Source of the DNA: Paenibacillus taichungensis
Lineage (GTDB): Bacteria; Bacillota; Bacilli; Paenibacillales; Paenibacillaceae
NCBI RefSeq assembly: GCF_013359905.1
Contig: NZ_JABMCC010000101.1
Coordinates: 124,001 to 188,000 of the forward strand
Direction of reading: 5' to 3'
Length of the DNA stretch: 64,000 bases
Shown: piece by piece, positions 23,580-31,535 of the stretch
Layout: each line of letters starts with the position of its first letter
Position numbering within the stretch: position 1 is the stretch's first letter
The notes under the pieces: model-generated
Database searches by the model: none
Told to the model about the DNA's origin: nothing
The model's input: the letters and a program-made list of their open reading frames with translations, nothing else
Made by a program: the position numbers and the translations under genes

Positions 23580-24752
23580 TTACTTAAATGTCTGTGACAG
23601 ATCGACAGGTTGACTACCACTCTCTGCCTTGTCTTTCTTTGTATTTGAACTGGCAATCCGCTGCTGCAAATGCTCATAGAACAAATCCTCATCGATCGGC
23701 AGATCTACCCAGTTATCCGTCCAGGTTGACAGCAGCATAGCATTAGACAAAGTCAAACCATGGATACCCTCTTCACCGGGAGCAATAAGCGGAGTCCCGT
23801 TCAGGATGGCATCGATCCAGTTGCGAATCAGGCCAGGATGTCCGGTTTCCACACCCGTAATTGGCACCTCGCATTTCCAGCATTCTGGCTGTCCAAATCC
23901 TCCGGTAAATCTCTGATTGAATTCAGGTTCGGGTTCACGAAGACGCCAGAAGGTCAACTGACCATCTTCAATGACAATTTTGCCTCGATCCCCATTGACT
24001 TCAAATCGGTTGGTGCCTGGTGCTTCACCCGTTGTGGTCACGAATACACCTGTTGCTCCATTTTCATACTCGACATATGCCGTTACATCATCTTCCACTT
24101 CAATGTTCCGGTATTTGCCGAATGAACAGAAGGCACGCATACGCACCGGCATCATGCCGATGGTCCATTGCCACAAGTCCAGTTGATGAGGGTCCTGGTT
24201 GATCAGGACACCGCCCCCTTCACCAGCCCACGTTGCGCGCCAGCCGCCTGAATCATAATAGCTCTGAGAGCGATACCAGTTCGTAATAATCCAGTTGGTG
24301 CGACGTATCTCACCCAGTTCTCCCGAGGCAATCAGATCTTTTAGTTTGATATATAAAGGGTTGGTTCGCTGGTTATACATCATGGAAAACACTTTGCCGC
24401 TGGCAGCCGCCGCTTCATTCATCTTGCGTACCTGTTTGGTGTATACACCGGCAGGTTTCTCGATCATGACATGCAAGCCATACTGAAAAGCCTGAATGGC
24501 CTTTTCCGGATGGTCATAATGCGGAGTTGCTATAATTACCGCATCAATCGTCCCTGATGACATCATCTGCTCCGCATCCTGCCAATAAGTGACTGAAGCC
24601 GGAAGGTTGTTGGATACCCAGCTCTCCATTTCTTGTCTCACATCACACACAGCCACCAGTTCTGCACCAGGTACTTCTCCTGCTACCAACGTTCTGGCAT
24701 GGGCTGCACCCATATTCCCAATTCCAATGACGGCTACTCGAACCAAACTCAT
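23580..24752 (-). CDS. Gfo/Idh/MocA family oxidoreductase
   Basis: A 390-residue dehydrogenase with the NAD-binding start 'VRVAVIGIGNMGAAHARTL', the E-K-P motif in 'GLHVMIEKPAGVYTK' and the active-site region 'GGGVLINQDPHQLDLWQW'. The C-terminal 30 residues are polar and variable. Members act on myo-inositol, glucose and other cyclic polyols. Its start overlaps the stop of the upstream isomerase gene by four bases (ATGA), so the two are co-translated. It differs clearly from the other Gfo/Idh protein of the operon. Confidence 0.9.
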   Translation of the reverse strand: MSLVRVAVIGIGNMGAAHARTLVAGEVPGAELVAVCDVRQEMESWVSNNLPASVTYWQDAEQMMSSGTIDAVIIATPHYDHPEKAIQAFQYGLHVMIEKPAGVYTKQVRKMNEAAAASGKVFSMMYNQRTNPLYIKLKDLIASGELGEIRRTNWIITNWYRSQSYYDSGGWRATWAGEGGGVLINQDPHQLDLWQWTIGMMPVRMRAFCSFGKYRNIEVEDDVTAYVEYENGATGVFVTTTGEAPGTNRFEVNGDRGKIVIEDGQLTFWRLREPEPEFNQRFTGGFGQPECWKCEVPITGVETGHPGLIRNWIDAILNGTPLIAPGEEGIHGLTLSNAMLLSTWTDNWVDLPIDEDLFYEHLQQRIASSNTKKDKAESGSQPVDLSQTFK

Positions 24753-25663
24753 ACCTGTACCTCCTCTTCCACACGACGTTCAATTTCGGCAAAAACATCT
24801 GCAAAATGCTGTAACATAACCTTCGATTCCAAGACTCCACTAAAATCCTCAATCCCGTAATATCCATCATATCCAACGGATTTGAGGTCACGGAATACTT
24901 GCAACCAGTTCACCACGCCTTCAGTCAAGGGGGCCCACTGACAATGCCAGTTTGATGTTAACGAGATTTCTGTATTTTTTTCATTCACACTGGAATTCGA
25001 ATTCATGTTAGATGCATCCTTGAACCAGGCCGCATTCTTCACATGCACATGTGCCAGATAAGGTCCCAGTAATTCCAGTCCCATACGATGGTTCTCATAT
25101 CCTTCATGGACCATGTTACCTGGATCGTACAATACTCCTACATGCTGTGAATCCAGCGATTGCACGAGCCGATAAGCCAGTGATGCAGTGGGGGCAATCG
25201 TTTGGTGATGGGTCTCTACTACAGCTTTTACCTTATACTGTTGGGCCATCTCTTGAACCTCATTCAGATAATGCACAGCTTGTTTGTATAATTCAGGATA
25301 GCTGGTTTTGCGATCATAGCCGGGAACCCCAACACGCATCATGGATGCCCCTAAGGCTTGTGCCGTTTGAAATGCTTGCTCCGTGGCAAGCAGATCTCCA
25401 CAGCTCAGATATGGCACCAATGCAATCGACTGTCTGCCATGCTTTTTTGCCGCTTCACAAAATGCAGGTACCTGTTCCTCCCATTGATCCGGATCTATCG
25501 AGCAACGATTATGTCTCCAATAAGAAGGTTCTTCGGACAAAGCATCCGCCGGTATTCCACGATATCTCCATTCGATCCCTTCAATGCCTGCTGCGGCTGC
25601 AGCAGAAGCCAATTCTTCTGCGGTCAAGTCCGGTGTGGCAACAGTGAATACAGACAATTTCAT
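24749..25663 (-). CDS. Sugar phosphate isomerase/epimerase (xylose-isomerase-like TIM barrel)
   Basis: About 304 residues from the ATG at 25663, preceded by AAGGAGATGAATGTTG. The AP-endonuclease-2/xylose-isomerase TIM barrel is shown by 'AAAAGIEGIEWRYRGIP', 'VKAVVETHHQTIAP' (metal-binding Glu), 'VGVLYDPGNMVHEGYENH', 'LAHVHVKNAAWF' and 'GYYGIEDFSG'. Together with two Gfo/Idh proteins it forms a typical sugar or inositol catabolic module. It is the first gene of the operon, directly downstream of a CcpA/LacI-like operator. Confidence 0.9.
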   Translation of the reverse strand: MKLSVFTVATPDLTAEELASAAAAAGIEGIEWRYRGIPADALSEEPSYWRHNRCSIDPDQWEEQVPAFCEAAKKHGRQSIALVPYLSCGDLLATEQAFQTAQALGASMMRVGVPGYDRKTSYPELYKQAVHYLNEVQEMAQQYKVKAVVETHHQTIAPTASLAYRLVQSLDSQHVGVLYDPGNMVHEGYENHRMGLELLGPYLAHVHVKNAAWFKDASNMNSNSSVNEKNTEISLTSNWHCQWAPLTEGVVNWLQVFRDLKSVGYDGYYGIEDFSGVLESKVMLQHFADVFAEIERRVEEEVQV

Positions 25664-25679
25664 CAACATTCATCTCCTT

Positions 25680-25717
25680 ATGTAAACGTATTCAATTTAT
25701 TGTTGTAAACGCATTGT
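25680..25717 (-). promoter_or_regulatory. cre / LacI-type operators upstream of the sugar operon
   Basis: ATGTAAACGTATTCAA (25680-25695) fits the CcpA cre consensus WTGNAANCGNWWNCAW at every position. A second, weaker copy TTGTAAACGCATTGTA starts at 25703, 23 bp away. A TACAAT that could be the -10 hexamer overlaps the distal copy. Binding would block transcription of the isomerase operon, either by CcpA or a LacI-family repressor. Confidence 0.65.
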
Positions 25718-25835
25718 ATCATTCATACGAAGGCCTCCATAGGGGGCAACGAGAAGAGATGAATGACAGATAAACAGCAGACCATATTCCCCATTCAGAG
25801 ATAACTTGCAAGTTCCCTTTTGATTGCATACATAG

Positions 25836-25881
25836 CAAAAAGCACCCCGAATAACAGAAGATCCTTCTGATTCGAGATGCC
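25836..25881 (-). terminator. Rho-independent terminator of the phosphodiesterase gene
   Basis: On the minus strand a long imperfect stem, GCATCTCGAATCAGAAG against CTTCTGTTATTCGGGGTGC, is followed by TTTTTGC. It lies 14 bp after the stop of the gene at 25895. Confidence 0.8.
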
Positions 25882-25894
25882 TGGTTTGCTACTT

Positions 25895-26392
25895 CTATTT
25901 TACATCATAAAAAACATGTTCCGCCTGCAATTTCCCTAAATGTGTAGTCATGATACCAAAAGAATATTGGGGCTGAAAGCGCCGATCCGTAGGAGAGCCC
26001 GGATTAAATATCAGCACATCATTGACCGTATGCATCACAGGAATGTGCGAATGTCCAAAAATCACAGCATCCACCTGCTGTCCTGCAAAAGTGTGGATCG
26101 CATTCTGCTCTGTAGACTTCGATCCCAGATGACCATGTACAAGACCAAGACGTAAACCGTCCGCTTCAACGATGCGGGAGAACCCGAGTTTTTGACCTAT
26201 TTCAGGTGGGTCCGTATTACCGGCAACACCTTCAACGGGTGCATAAGCGCTGAGCAGCTTGTGTACACTCCAGTCCGACCAATCTCCCGCATGGAGAATC
26301 AGATCAGCATCTGATAGCGCCTCAACCAAGGGATCGGGTAATTTACGTGCTCTTCGAGGTAAATGAGTGTCCGAGATGACAATAATTTTCAT
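25895..26392 (-). CDS. YfcE/MJ0936-type metallophosphodiesterase
   Basis: About 165 residues from the ATG at 26392 ('MKIIVISDTHLPRRA'). The metal-binding motifs D-x-H ('SDTHL'), G-D ('LHAGDWSDW'), G-N-x-D ('GVAGNTDPPE') and G-H-x-H ('IFGHSHIPV') are all present, as in small calcineurin-like phosphodiesterases. Its natural substrate is uncertain. It is transcribed away from the sugar operon, with its own terminator and the Rrf2 gene just upstream. Confidence 0.88.
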   Translation of the reverse strand: MKIIVISDTHLPRRARKLPDPLVEALSDADLILHAGDWSDWSVHKLLSAYAPVEGVAGNTDPPEIGQKLGFSRIVEADGLRLGLVHGHLGSKSTEQNAIHTFAGQQVDAVIFGHSHIPVMHTVNDVLIFNPGSPTDRRFQPQYSFGIMTTHLGKLQAEHVFYDVK

Positions 26393-26433
26393 AGTACAGC
26401 ACACCTTCCCTTCCCTTTTCCTTACATTATGCT

Positions 26434-26868
26434 TTATTCGGCATGTGATGGAAGAACTTCAAGTTGGGAACAGGAACGCTCCATATCTTCAAGGGTAATG
26501 GATGCGAAAAACTGTTCCACCTTTGCTTCGGCAACCTGATACAGATTGGTCAAAAGGCTATCAATACGAAGGCCAACATCACAATTCGGATTACAGTTAC
26601 CGTGAATCGGAAACAATGGGCCTTCATCCTTGGCAGCCTGATAGATCATGGCTAATGTGATTTCGCTTGACGGCTTGGCGAGGTAAAATCCTCTTGTTCC
26701 CGGTGAGGAGTCCACAAGTCCTGCCTTTTTCAATCCGCCGAGAATACGTCTGACCACAACAGGGTTGGTATTCACACTACCTGCAATCAGTGCCGAAGTG
26801 ATTCGTTCAGGCGCGCTGAAAGACAACAACAACAAACAATGCACACTGACCGAAAAATGAGTACTCAT
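26434..26868 (-). CDS. Rrf2 family transcriptional regulator (YwnA-like)
   Basis: A 144-residue winged-helix protein. 'ITSALIAGSVNTNPVVVRRILGGLKKAGLVDSSPG' is the HTH with recognition helix and wing, followed by 'GFYLAKPSSEITLAMIYQA'. The protein has the two-Cys segment C-N-P-N-C ('HGNCNPNCDVG') but lacks the three-Cys iron-sulfur pattern of IscR/NsrR. YwnA-type members may sense redox or small electrophiles through Cys; this is inference. A perfect palindrome stands 21 bp upstream of the start and is the likely autoregulatory operator. Confidence 0.85.
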   Translation of the reverse strand: MSTHFSVSVHCLLLLSFSAPERITSALIAGSVNTNPVVVRRILGGLKKAGLVDSSPGTRGFYLAKPSSEITLAMIYQAAKDEGPLFPIHGNCNPNCDVGLRIDSLLTNLYQVAEAKVEQFFASITLEDMERSCSQLEVLPSHAE

Positions 26869-26888
26869 GATTAACCACCTTTTATTTG

Positions 26889-26902
26889 AGCATTATAATG
26901 CT
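26889..26902. promoter_or_regulatory. Palindromic operator candidate for the Rrf2 regulator
   Basis: AGCATTATAATGCT is a perfect 14-bp palindrome just upstream of the Rrf2 gene and between it and the DivIVA-like gene. It contains a TATAAT. Position and symmetry suggest autorepression; the divergence from typical Rrf2 sites keeps confidence moderate. Confidence 0.5.
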
Positions 26903-26930
26903 GATTTTATATCATCCCAGATGTGTAGAC

Positions 26931-27308
26931 TTACTCGGAAAACAGGTCCTGTTCAGGGCGTGCCCGGATTTTTAATTGCCGAACGCTGTACTCCAATTGC
27001 TTCACAATATCATCCAGTTGTTTGCGATCAATCTTCGTTGGATCTTCCACTGGCTTTGCCGATGACTTCAGATCCCGAATCGTTAACTGCTGCTCTTGCC
27101 ACTTGTCCATCAGATCCGCTATATTGGCATAGAAACGTTCGTAATCTTTAATAACCAAATCTAGATAGGCATCCACCTCATCCGGATCATAACCACGAAG
27201 TTTATAATTGAATTGTTTTTCATGAATCGATAAAGCGTCGAGCTGCACGCCCAATTGCTTGAACAATTGTCTTTGTTTGTCCAATCTTCGTTTCATATGC
27301 TCATCCAT
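26931..27308 (-). CDS. DivIVA domain-containing protein
   Basis: A 125-residue protein with the DivIVA/GpsB signature 'FNYKLRGYDPDEVDAYLDLVIKDYERFY' (residues about 48-75) preceded by a charged helical N-terminus and followed by coiled-coil-prone sequence. The start of the DivIVA domain usually lies near the N-terminus; here about 45 extra residues precede it. Members bind curved membranes or cell-division and cell-wall proteins. The gene is read divergently from the DksA-like gene. Confidence 0.75.
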   Translation of the reverse strand: MDEHMKRRLDKQRQLFKQLGVQLDALSIHEKQFNYKLRGYDPDEVDAYLDLVIKDYERFYANIADLMDKWQEQQLTIRDLKSSAKPVEDPTKIDRKQLDDIVKQLEYSVRQLKIRARPEQDLFSE

Positions 27309-27513
27309 ATTGACAACCCTCCATTATCAAACGCGCCGCGGTAAGCACAAGAAGATCTTCGATACCGCCGCATTTTCTCTCTATATTTTTTATAACACAT
27401 TATCCGTCAGATATAAAATCGAACGACCCTCTTTACACATGAAACTGATTGCTTCTTATGAAATTCGGGTAAGGACTGACTACAACCCCATTGCGGGAAA
27501 GGAGCATGTCCTT

Positions 27514-28080
27514 ATGAGTACATTAACCAAAGATCAACTTCAAGAGCTGAAAAACGCTCTTTTGGAACAACGTGAAAACCTACAGCGTCATTTTGAATCC
27601 AGCATGGAAGACGGTGCTCCAGCCGAGTCCCTGAAAGATTCAACTGGCGAGCTGTCATCATACGATAATCACCCAGCAGATGCTGGTACGGAGACGTTTG
27701 AGCGAAGCCGTGACTTGGCGATAGATGATACGTTAACCGACGAGTTCAACCAGGTGAATGAAGCGTTGGAGCGAATCGAACAGGGAACGTATGGCTCATG
27801 TGTGACCTGTGGTAAGGATATTCCCTTTGAACGACTCGAAGCGATCCCTTACACAGCCTACTGTATCGATGATACGCCTAACCGCGAGTTAAGCAACGAA
27901 CGGCCCGTTGAGGAGGAAGTCATGACGATGCCGCCAAGTGGTGCCGGTGAAGTAAGACAGCGCAATGCTGGCAAGTTCGATAACGCTGACGCCTGGGAAG
28001 CCGTCGAGGAATATGGCACATCGAACTCCCCCGCAACTGCAGCCAAACGTGACGTGAAAGATTATGATGAAAACATGTAG
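27514..28080 (+). CDS. TraR/DksA-type zinc-finger protein (YteA-like)
   Basis: About 188 residues from the ATG at 27514, with GGAAAGGAGCATGTCCTT upstream; the long open frame further upstream is not coding. It has an N-terminal coiled coil ('LKNALLEQRENLQRHFES') and 'SSYDNHPADAGTETFERSRD', the YteA hallmark. A DksA-type finger follows, 'YGSCVTCGKDIPFERLEAIP', with 'YTAYCIDD'. The fourth Cys of the usual C4 finger is replaced by Asp. The C-terminal tail is acidic. YteA proteins are stress/sporulation proteins of unknown mechanism that may touch RNA polymerase. Confidence 0.85.
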   Translation: MSTLTKDQLQELKNALLEQRENLQRHFESSMEDGAPAESLKDSTGELSSYDNHPADAGTETFERSRDLAIDDTLTDEFNQVNEALERIEQGTYGSCVTCGKDIPFERLEAIPYTAYCIDDTPNRELSNERPVEEEVMTMPPSGAGEVRQRNAGKFDNADAWEAVEEYGTSNSPATAAKRDVKDYDENM

Positions 28081-28149
28081 TTTATGAACGAATTAAGGTC
28101 GTTTACGCTTAGATAGGTACATGTCTTTCACCATGCCAAATTACGCATG

Positions 28150-28177
28150 AAAAAGCCGCCAATGGCGGCTTTTTTTC
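28150..28177. terminator. Bidirectional terminator
   Basis: AAAAAGCCGCC-AAT-GGCGGCTTTTTTT is a strong hairpin flanked by A and T runs. It ends the DksA-like gene on the plus strand and the HTH-regulator transcript on the minus strand. Confidence 0.9.
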
Positions 28178-28239
28178 TTGGTCCAGCATATCATCTTTAC
28201 ACAGACGGAACTTCAATAAAGCCGATGAATATGCTTCGG

Positions 28240-28923
28240 TTACTCTTCCGCCTGACCACCAGACGAGGATTCCTTCTGCTTTTTAGCAGGTCTTGACGTT
28301 TTGGCAGCGGACTTGCCCTTATCGGGTGAAGCCTTCTTTTTCAATTTCCCAGTGGTTCCCGAAGCAGGCTTATTCACCGTATCTTTGGATAGGGAACTGA
28401 ATAAATGAAAGACCTCTTGGTCCGCATCATGCCTGTCTTTCGTTAAATAGGGTTCACACATCTTCGTAATGTTGTTGTACAACTGCTCTACTTCTTCCCG
28501 GCTAGCATACAACGTCATATCTGAGATAAACATACGGTCCCCGTTTTCCGCCTGATTCATGAATCGCCGACGGCTCTGCTCAAACATTTCATTTAACAAT
28601 TTGAAGGTTTCGGAACGAAATACCTCCTTCAAAGGTGAATTCTCTTCATCTTCGTTACGGAGCTGAATTTCTCCCTTGAAGGGCTCGTAATATTTGGCGA
28701 TGATTCCATTAATTTCACGAGTGGATACGATGGTGAGCAGACCGATTTTCTCCAGTTTTTTCACATGATAATGTACCTTGGCTGGCACTTCGCCCATCTG
28801 GTCTGCGATCTCTTTAACCGTAGAGGGTCTACCCTGTTTATTAAACATATTCATGATCTGTATCCGATACGGATCGGAGTAGACCTTGATTTCTTCAATC
28901 GTTGAAAGTACTTTGCGCTGCAT
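28240..28923 (-). CDS. ArsR-like winged-helix transcriptional regulator
   Basis: About 227 residues from the ATG at 28923 (preceded by GAGGATACAGGT); the open frame upstream of it is non-coding. 'LSTIEEIKVYSDPYRIQIMNMF' and 'TVKEIADQMGEVPAKVHYHVKKLEKIGLL' form a winged HTH of the ArsR/HTH_20 type. A long C-terminal domain and a Lys/Ser-rich tail ('KKKASPDKGKSAAKTSRPAKK') follow, unusual for ArsR. It lies just downstream of an MFS transporter gene and probably controls it. Confidence 0.82.
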   Translation of the reverse strand: MQRKVLSTIEEIKVYSDPYRIQIMNMFNKQGRPSTVKEIADQMGEVPAKVHYHVKKLEKIGLLTIVSTREINGIIAKYYEPFKGEIQLRNEDEENSPLKEVFRSETFKLLNEMFEQSRRRFMNQAENGDRMFISDMTLYASREEVEQLYNNITKMCEPYLTKDRHDADQEVFHLFSSLSKDTVNKPASGTTGKLKKKASPDKGKSAAKTSRPAKKQKESSSGGQAEE

Positions 28924-29033
28924 ACCTGTATCCTCATTTCCGGGGTACCTGTTGCCCATCATGTGTATATTATACCGTCCGAACAGGGTTTCGGTCAAAA
29001 TAGGCTGAAGATAACAGGCTTCCTGAAGCCTTT

Positions 29034-30320
29034 TTATAGAACGGTGCGGAAAGTCTTGCTCAGAAGTACCAAAGCGGCTGACATAGCAAGCAAAACACCA
29101 AACACGATAAACAGAATCGGCAATGCCACCCAATCGGCAAGGGCTCCTGAAACCAAGCTGCCTAATGGAGCAACACTCACAACGAGCATACTTTGAAGGG
29201 CATACACTCTGCCAAGCATATCGGAAGGCGTAACTTCCATCAGATAGGACGCAAGGGGTGTTGTAGCGAGTGGAATCCCCATGCCCATCATCAGACAAAA
29301 GGCAGCAGCAACAGGCAGCTGGTAGGACGTCATGTAAGCCGGGATTGCAGTCATGGCATAACTGAGCCCCAACATGACAATGCCGACGATGACCAGCACA
29401 CTTTTACGGTAATTCGATCCTCGGTGAGACAGCCACAAGCCACTCAGTACCATGCCTGCCACAATCAGCCCACTGAGTAGACTTAACCCTCCTGCTCCGG
29501 CGTGCAACGTTTCAATGACATATGGCGTGCGAAGAACATTGAATGGCATCAGACAGAAGTTAACGAAGGCAAACAGAATGGAAACGATCAGTAACAACAC
29601 ATGTTTACGCATAAAATGAAAGGCTTCTGTCATTTCAGAAAATATACTTTTTCTTGCTGGAGGAGAATCAGATGATTCTAATGTTTTATTTTCATTGTTA
29701 GATGATGTTTTAGTTTTCGGGTACCCCACACGGCTCATCAGGAGTGCACTTAAAGCAAACAAGCCCGCATCGATTAATATCGTCCATGTAATCCCTGCCG
29801 TTGCAATTAACGTTCCCGCCACTGCAAGTCCTGCGAGTTCTGCAACCCGGGTTGCAGATGAGGCCATGGCATTACCAGACAGCAGCATTGATTTGGGAAG
29901 TAATCGCGGTACACTGGATACCTCTGCGGGTGACGCGAAACATTCCAGAAGGGAATTCAAAATGGTGATGACGAACAGATGCCAGACTTGCAGTTCACCC
30001 AGACCAAACAATAGTGCTGTAATGCCAACAAATAATCCTCGACCAGTATTCGTGAGCACAATCACCTTTTTGGGCGACATGCGATCAACCAGTGCGCCGA
30101 CAAACAGCCCCAGAAAGATACTCGGCAAAAAGTTAACAGCCAGCAGTGTTCCCATTAGCAGCTTTGAACCTGTAAGAATGTACACCATCCAGCTATAGGC
30201 AATGGAATCAATCGAATCGCCGAATCTGGATACTACCTTGCTCACCATAAACTGCACATATGGTTTAATCCGAATTAATTCCCCGATCCCTTGTTTGTGT
30301 GCGACTGTACCTTCGCTCAT
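29034..30320 (-). CDS. MFS transporter (multidrug/macrolide efflux type)
   Basis: About 428 residues from the ATG at 30320 (GAGAGGCGGAGTAATC upstream). There are 10-12 hydrophobic segments and 'FLGLFVGALVDRMSPKKVIVL' is the MFS motif A between helices 2 and 3 (G-x-x-x-D-R-x-x-x-K). The N-terminal 'FMVSKVVSRFGDSIDSIAYSWMVY' is typical of the MFS_3/Mef-like family. It is a proton-coupled exporter of unknown drug specificity. It precedes the ArsR-like regulator gene on the same strand and has a double operator in its promoter region. Confidence 0.87.
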   Translation of the reverse strand: MSEGTVAHKQGIGELIRIKPYVQFMVSKVVSRFGDSIDSIAYSWMVYILTGSKLLMGTLLAVNFLPSIFLGLFVGALVDRMSPKKVIVLTNTGRGLFVGITALLFGLGELQVWHLFVITILNSLLECFASPAEVSSVPRLLPKSMLLSGNAMASSATRVAELAGLAVAGTLIATAGITWTILIDAGLFALSALLMSRVGYPKTKTSSNNENKTLESSDSPPARKSIFSEMTEAFHFMRKHVLLLIVSILFAFVNFCLMPFNVLRTPYVIETLHAGAGGLSLLSGLIVAGMVLSGLWLSHRGSNYRKSVLVIVGIVMLGLSYAMTAIPAYMTSYQLPVAAAFCLMMGMGIPLATTPLASYLMEVTPSDMLGRVYALQSMLVVSVAPLGSLVSGALADWVALPILFIVFGVLLAMSAALVLLSKTFRTVL

Positions 30321-30337
30321 GATTACTCCGCCTCTCA

Positions 30338-30421
30338 ACGTGAAAATATTTTTAATGTTAATTTTATTTTAACGTATGATATGCGAAAATCAACCCTTTC
30401 GTGAAAATATTTTTAACGTTG
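30338..30421 (-). promoter_or_regulatory. Direct-repeat operators upstream of the MFS gene
   Basis: The sequence cgtgaaaatatttttaaygtt occurs twice, at 30339-30359 and 30400-30420, 61 bp apart, which is close to six helical turns. Each copy is itself an imperfect palindrome (CGTKAAAA...TTTTMACG). Their position in front of the MFS start, next to an ArsR-type regulator gene, suggests cooperative binding sites of that regulator. Confidence 0.6.
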
Positions 30422-30441
30422 TGTATATCCCTATAAAATAC

Positions 30442-30468
30442 AAAAAAACAGACCGAAGGGTCTGTTCT
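30442..30468 (-). terminator. Terminator of the barnase-barstar operon
   Basis: On the minus strand ACAGACC-CTTC-GGTCTGT is followed by TTTTTTG. It lies about 40 bp downstream of the barstar stop. Confidence 0.88.
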
Positions 30469-30509
30469 CTGTGCACCAATATTTGCTGCTATGATTCGTA
30501 GTTCATGTA

Positions 30510-30785
30510 CTAGTCCTCAGTCTTGAATTGAAATCCAATACTCTCTTCATCCGCCTCTAGCATCAACTGGTACACCTTCTCTGCCTCACTACCCAGCCGT
30601 TCCTTGCTGATCTGGTAGTTCGTCCAGATTAATTCAAGCGGCAGCTCAATCATGCCTGTAAGGCAGTCCCACAAGGCGTCCAGATTTGCACCGTAAAAGT
30701 CTGGCAGTTCAAGCTTTTGCTTCAATAGCTCATGTAACTCTGTCGTGCTGTAAAAGTCCTCACCGTTAAGTACTACCCTCTTCAT
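30510..30785 (-). CDS. Barstar family ribonuclease inhibitor
   Basis: A 91-residue barstar-fold protein. 'LNGEDFYSTTELHELLKQKLELPDFYGANLDALWDCLTG' carries the conserved segment that inserts into the barnase active site: Tyr-Gly-x-Asn-Leu-Asp-Ala-Leu-Trp with an acidic Asp. It should neutralise the secreted ribonuclease whose gene lies 17 bp upstream in the same operon, before that enzyme leaves the cell. The protein is cytoplasmic with no signal. Confidence 0.9.
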   Translation of the reverse strand: MKRVVLNGEDFYSTTELHELLKQKLELPDFYGANLDALWDCLTGMIELPLELIWTNYQISKERLGSEAEKVYQLMLEADEESIGFQFKTED

Positions 30786-30802
30786 GTCTGTCTTGTCCTT
30801 CC

Positions 30803-31243
30803 TTATTTCAAGCGAGTAAAGGATGCATAGTGGTCTGTCGTTTTGTAAATCAAGCCGTCATTGGAGTACAGGATACGGTCAGAATTACGGAAACCGGAAG
30901 TGTAGTTGATATCCGCTTCACGCCAAGTGCGGCCACTCGCTGCTGGAAGCAAGCCTTCCCGGTTGCTAAATACGTCTCCACCGATACTTTTGCCTGGAGC
31001 GACCGTAGCGAGATTACCTTGCGACGATACCCAGCCTAGTGCCGTTGCCTGTGCTTTGGTAATGTAGTTACATGGCAGTTGTCCGTTAGCGCTGAGATAG
31101 TTGGCCACACCAGTAAACGTATTGATAATGGTACACGTTGCAGCTGAAGCCTTCTGTTGTCCAACCGGAGCGATCTGTGAACCTGTGAAGAAAACAATCG
31201 TTAACATAACCGCAAGCAGAGCTGAAGACAAAAACTTTTTCAT
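30803..31243 (-). CDS. Secreted barnase-like guanyl-specific ribonuclease
   Basis: A 146-residue preprotein with a Sec signal (residues 1-35, MKKFLSSALLAVMLTIVFF then A-S-A-A). The mature part shows 'GVANYLSANGQLPCNYITK', 'ALGWVSSQGNL', 'GKSIGGDVFSNREG' and the catalytic residues Glu109 (WREAD), Arg123 (DRILYS) and His138 (TTDHYASF), equivalent to Glu73, Arg87 and His102 of barnase. Two cysteines (37 and 58) could form a disulfide that barnase itself lacks. It cleaves RNA outside the cell. The barstar gene follows directly. Confidence 0.92.
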   Translation of the reverse strand: MKKFLSSALLAVMLTIVFFTGSQIAPVGQQKASAATCTIINTFTGVANYLSANGQLPCNYITKAQATALGWVSSQGNLATVAPGKSIGGDVFSNREGLLPAASGRTWREADINYTSGFRNSDRILYSNDGLIYKTTDHYASFTRLK

Positions 31244-31448
31244 AAATCCAGCCTCCCAATGACTCTAAAATGGATGAACGTTGCCACTATGTAAGTGATA
31301 TGAGATGTGAATTCTGCCAGGATGTACGTTCTGCTAGATTATAGTGAACAAGCCATCTATTTACTATTTATATCACATCATTTTGGAGGGAATATCAAAT
31401 TTAACCGTTATTATTGTAAAAATATATAAATATAACATTTAAATATAA

Positions 31449-31479
31449 CAAAAGACTCACATCCCGCGGATGGAGTCTA
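31449..31479 (-). terminator. Terminator of the rtp-like/oxidoreductase operon
   Basis: On the minus strand AGACTCCATCC-GCG-GGATGTGAGTCT is followed by TTTTGTTAT. It lies about 60 bp after the oxidoreductase stop codon. Confidence 0.8.
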
Positions 31480-31535
31480 CCATTTCGATCATTTCTTATC
31501 ATCTATCATGCTATCATGTTAGCTCTTGCTTTAAT

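Noticed and set aside
27259-27513. N-terminal extension of the DksA-like protein
   Set aside because: It overlaps the start of the divergent DivIVA-like gene and lacks coding character; the ATG at 27514 has a strong ribosome-binding site.
28924-29298. N-terminal extension of the ArsR-like regulator
   Set aside because: The extension overlaps the MFS gene in another frame and is not coding; a proper start with a ribosome-binding site is at 28923.
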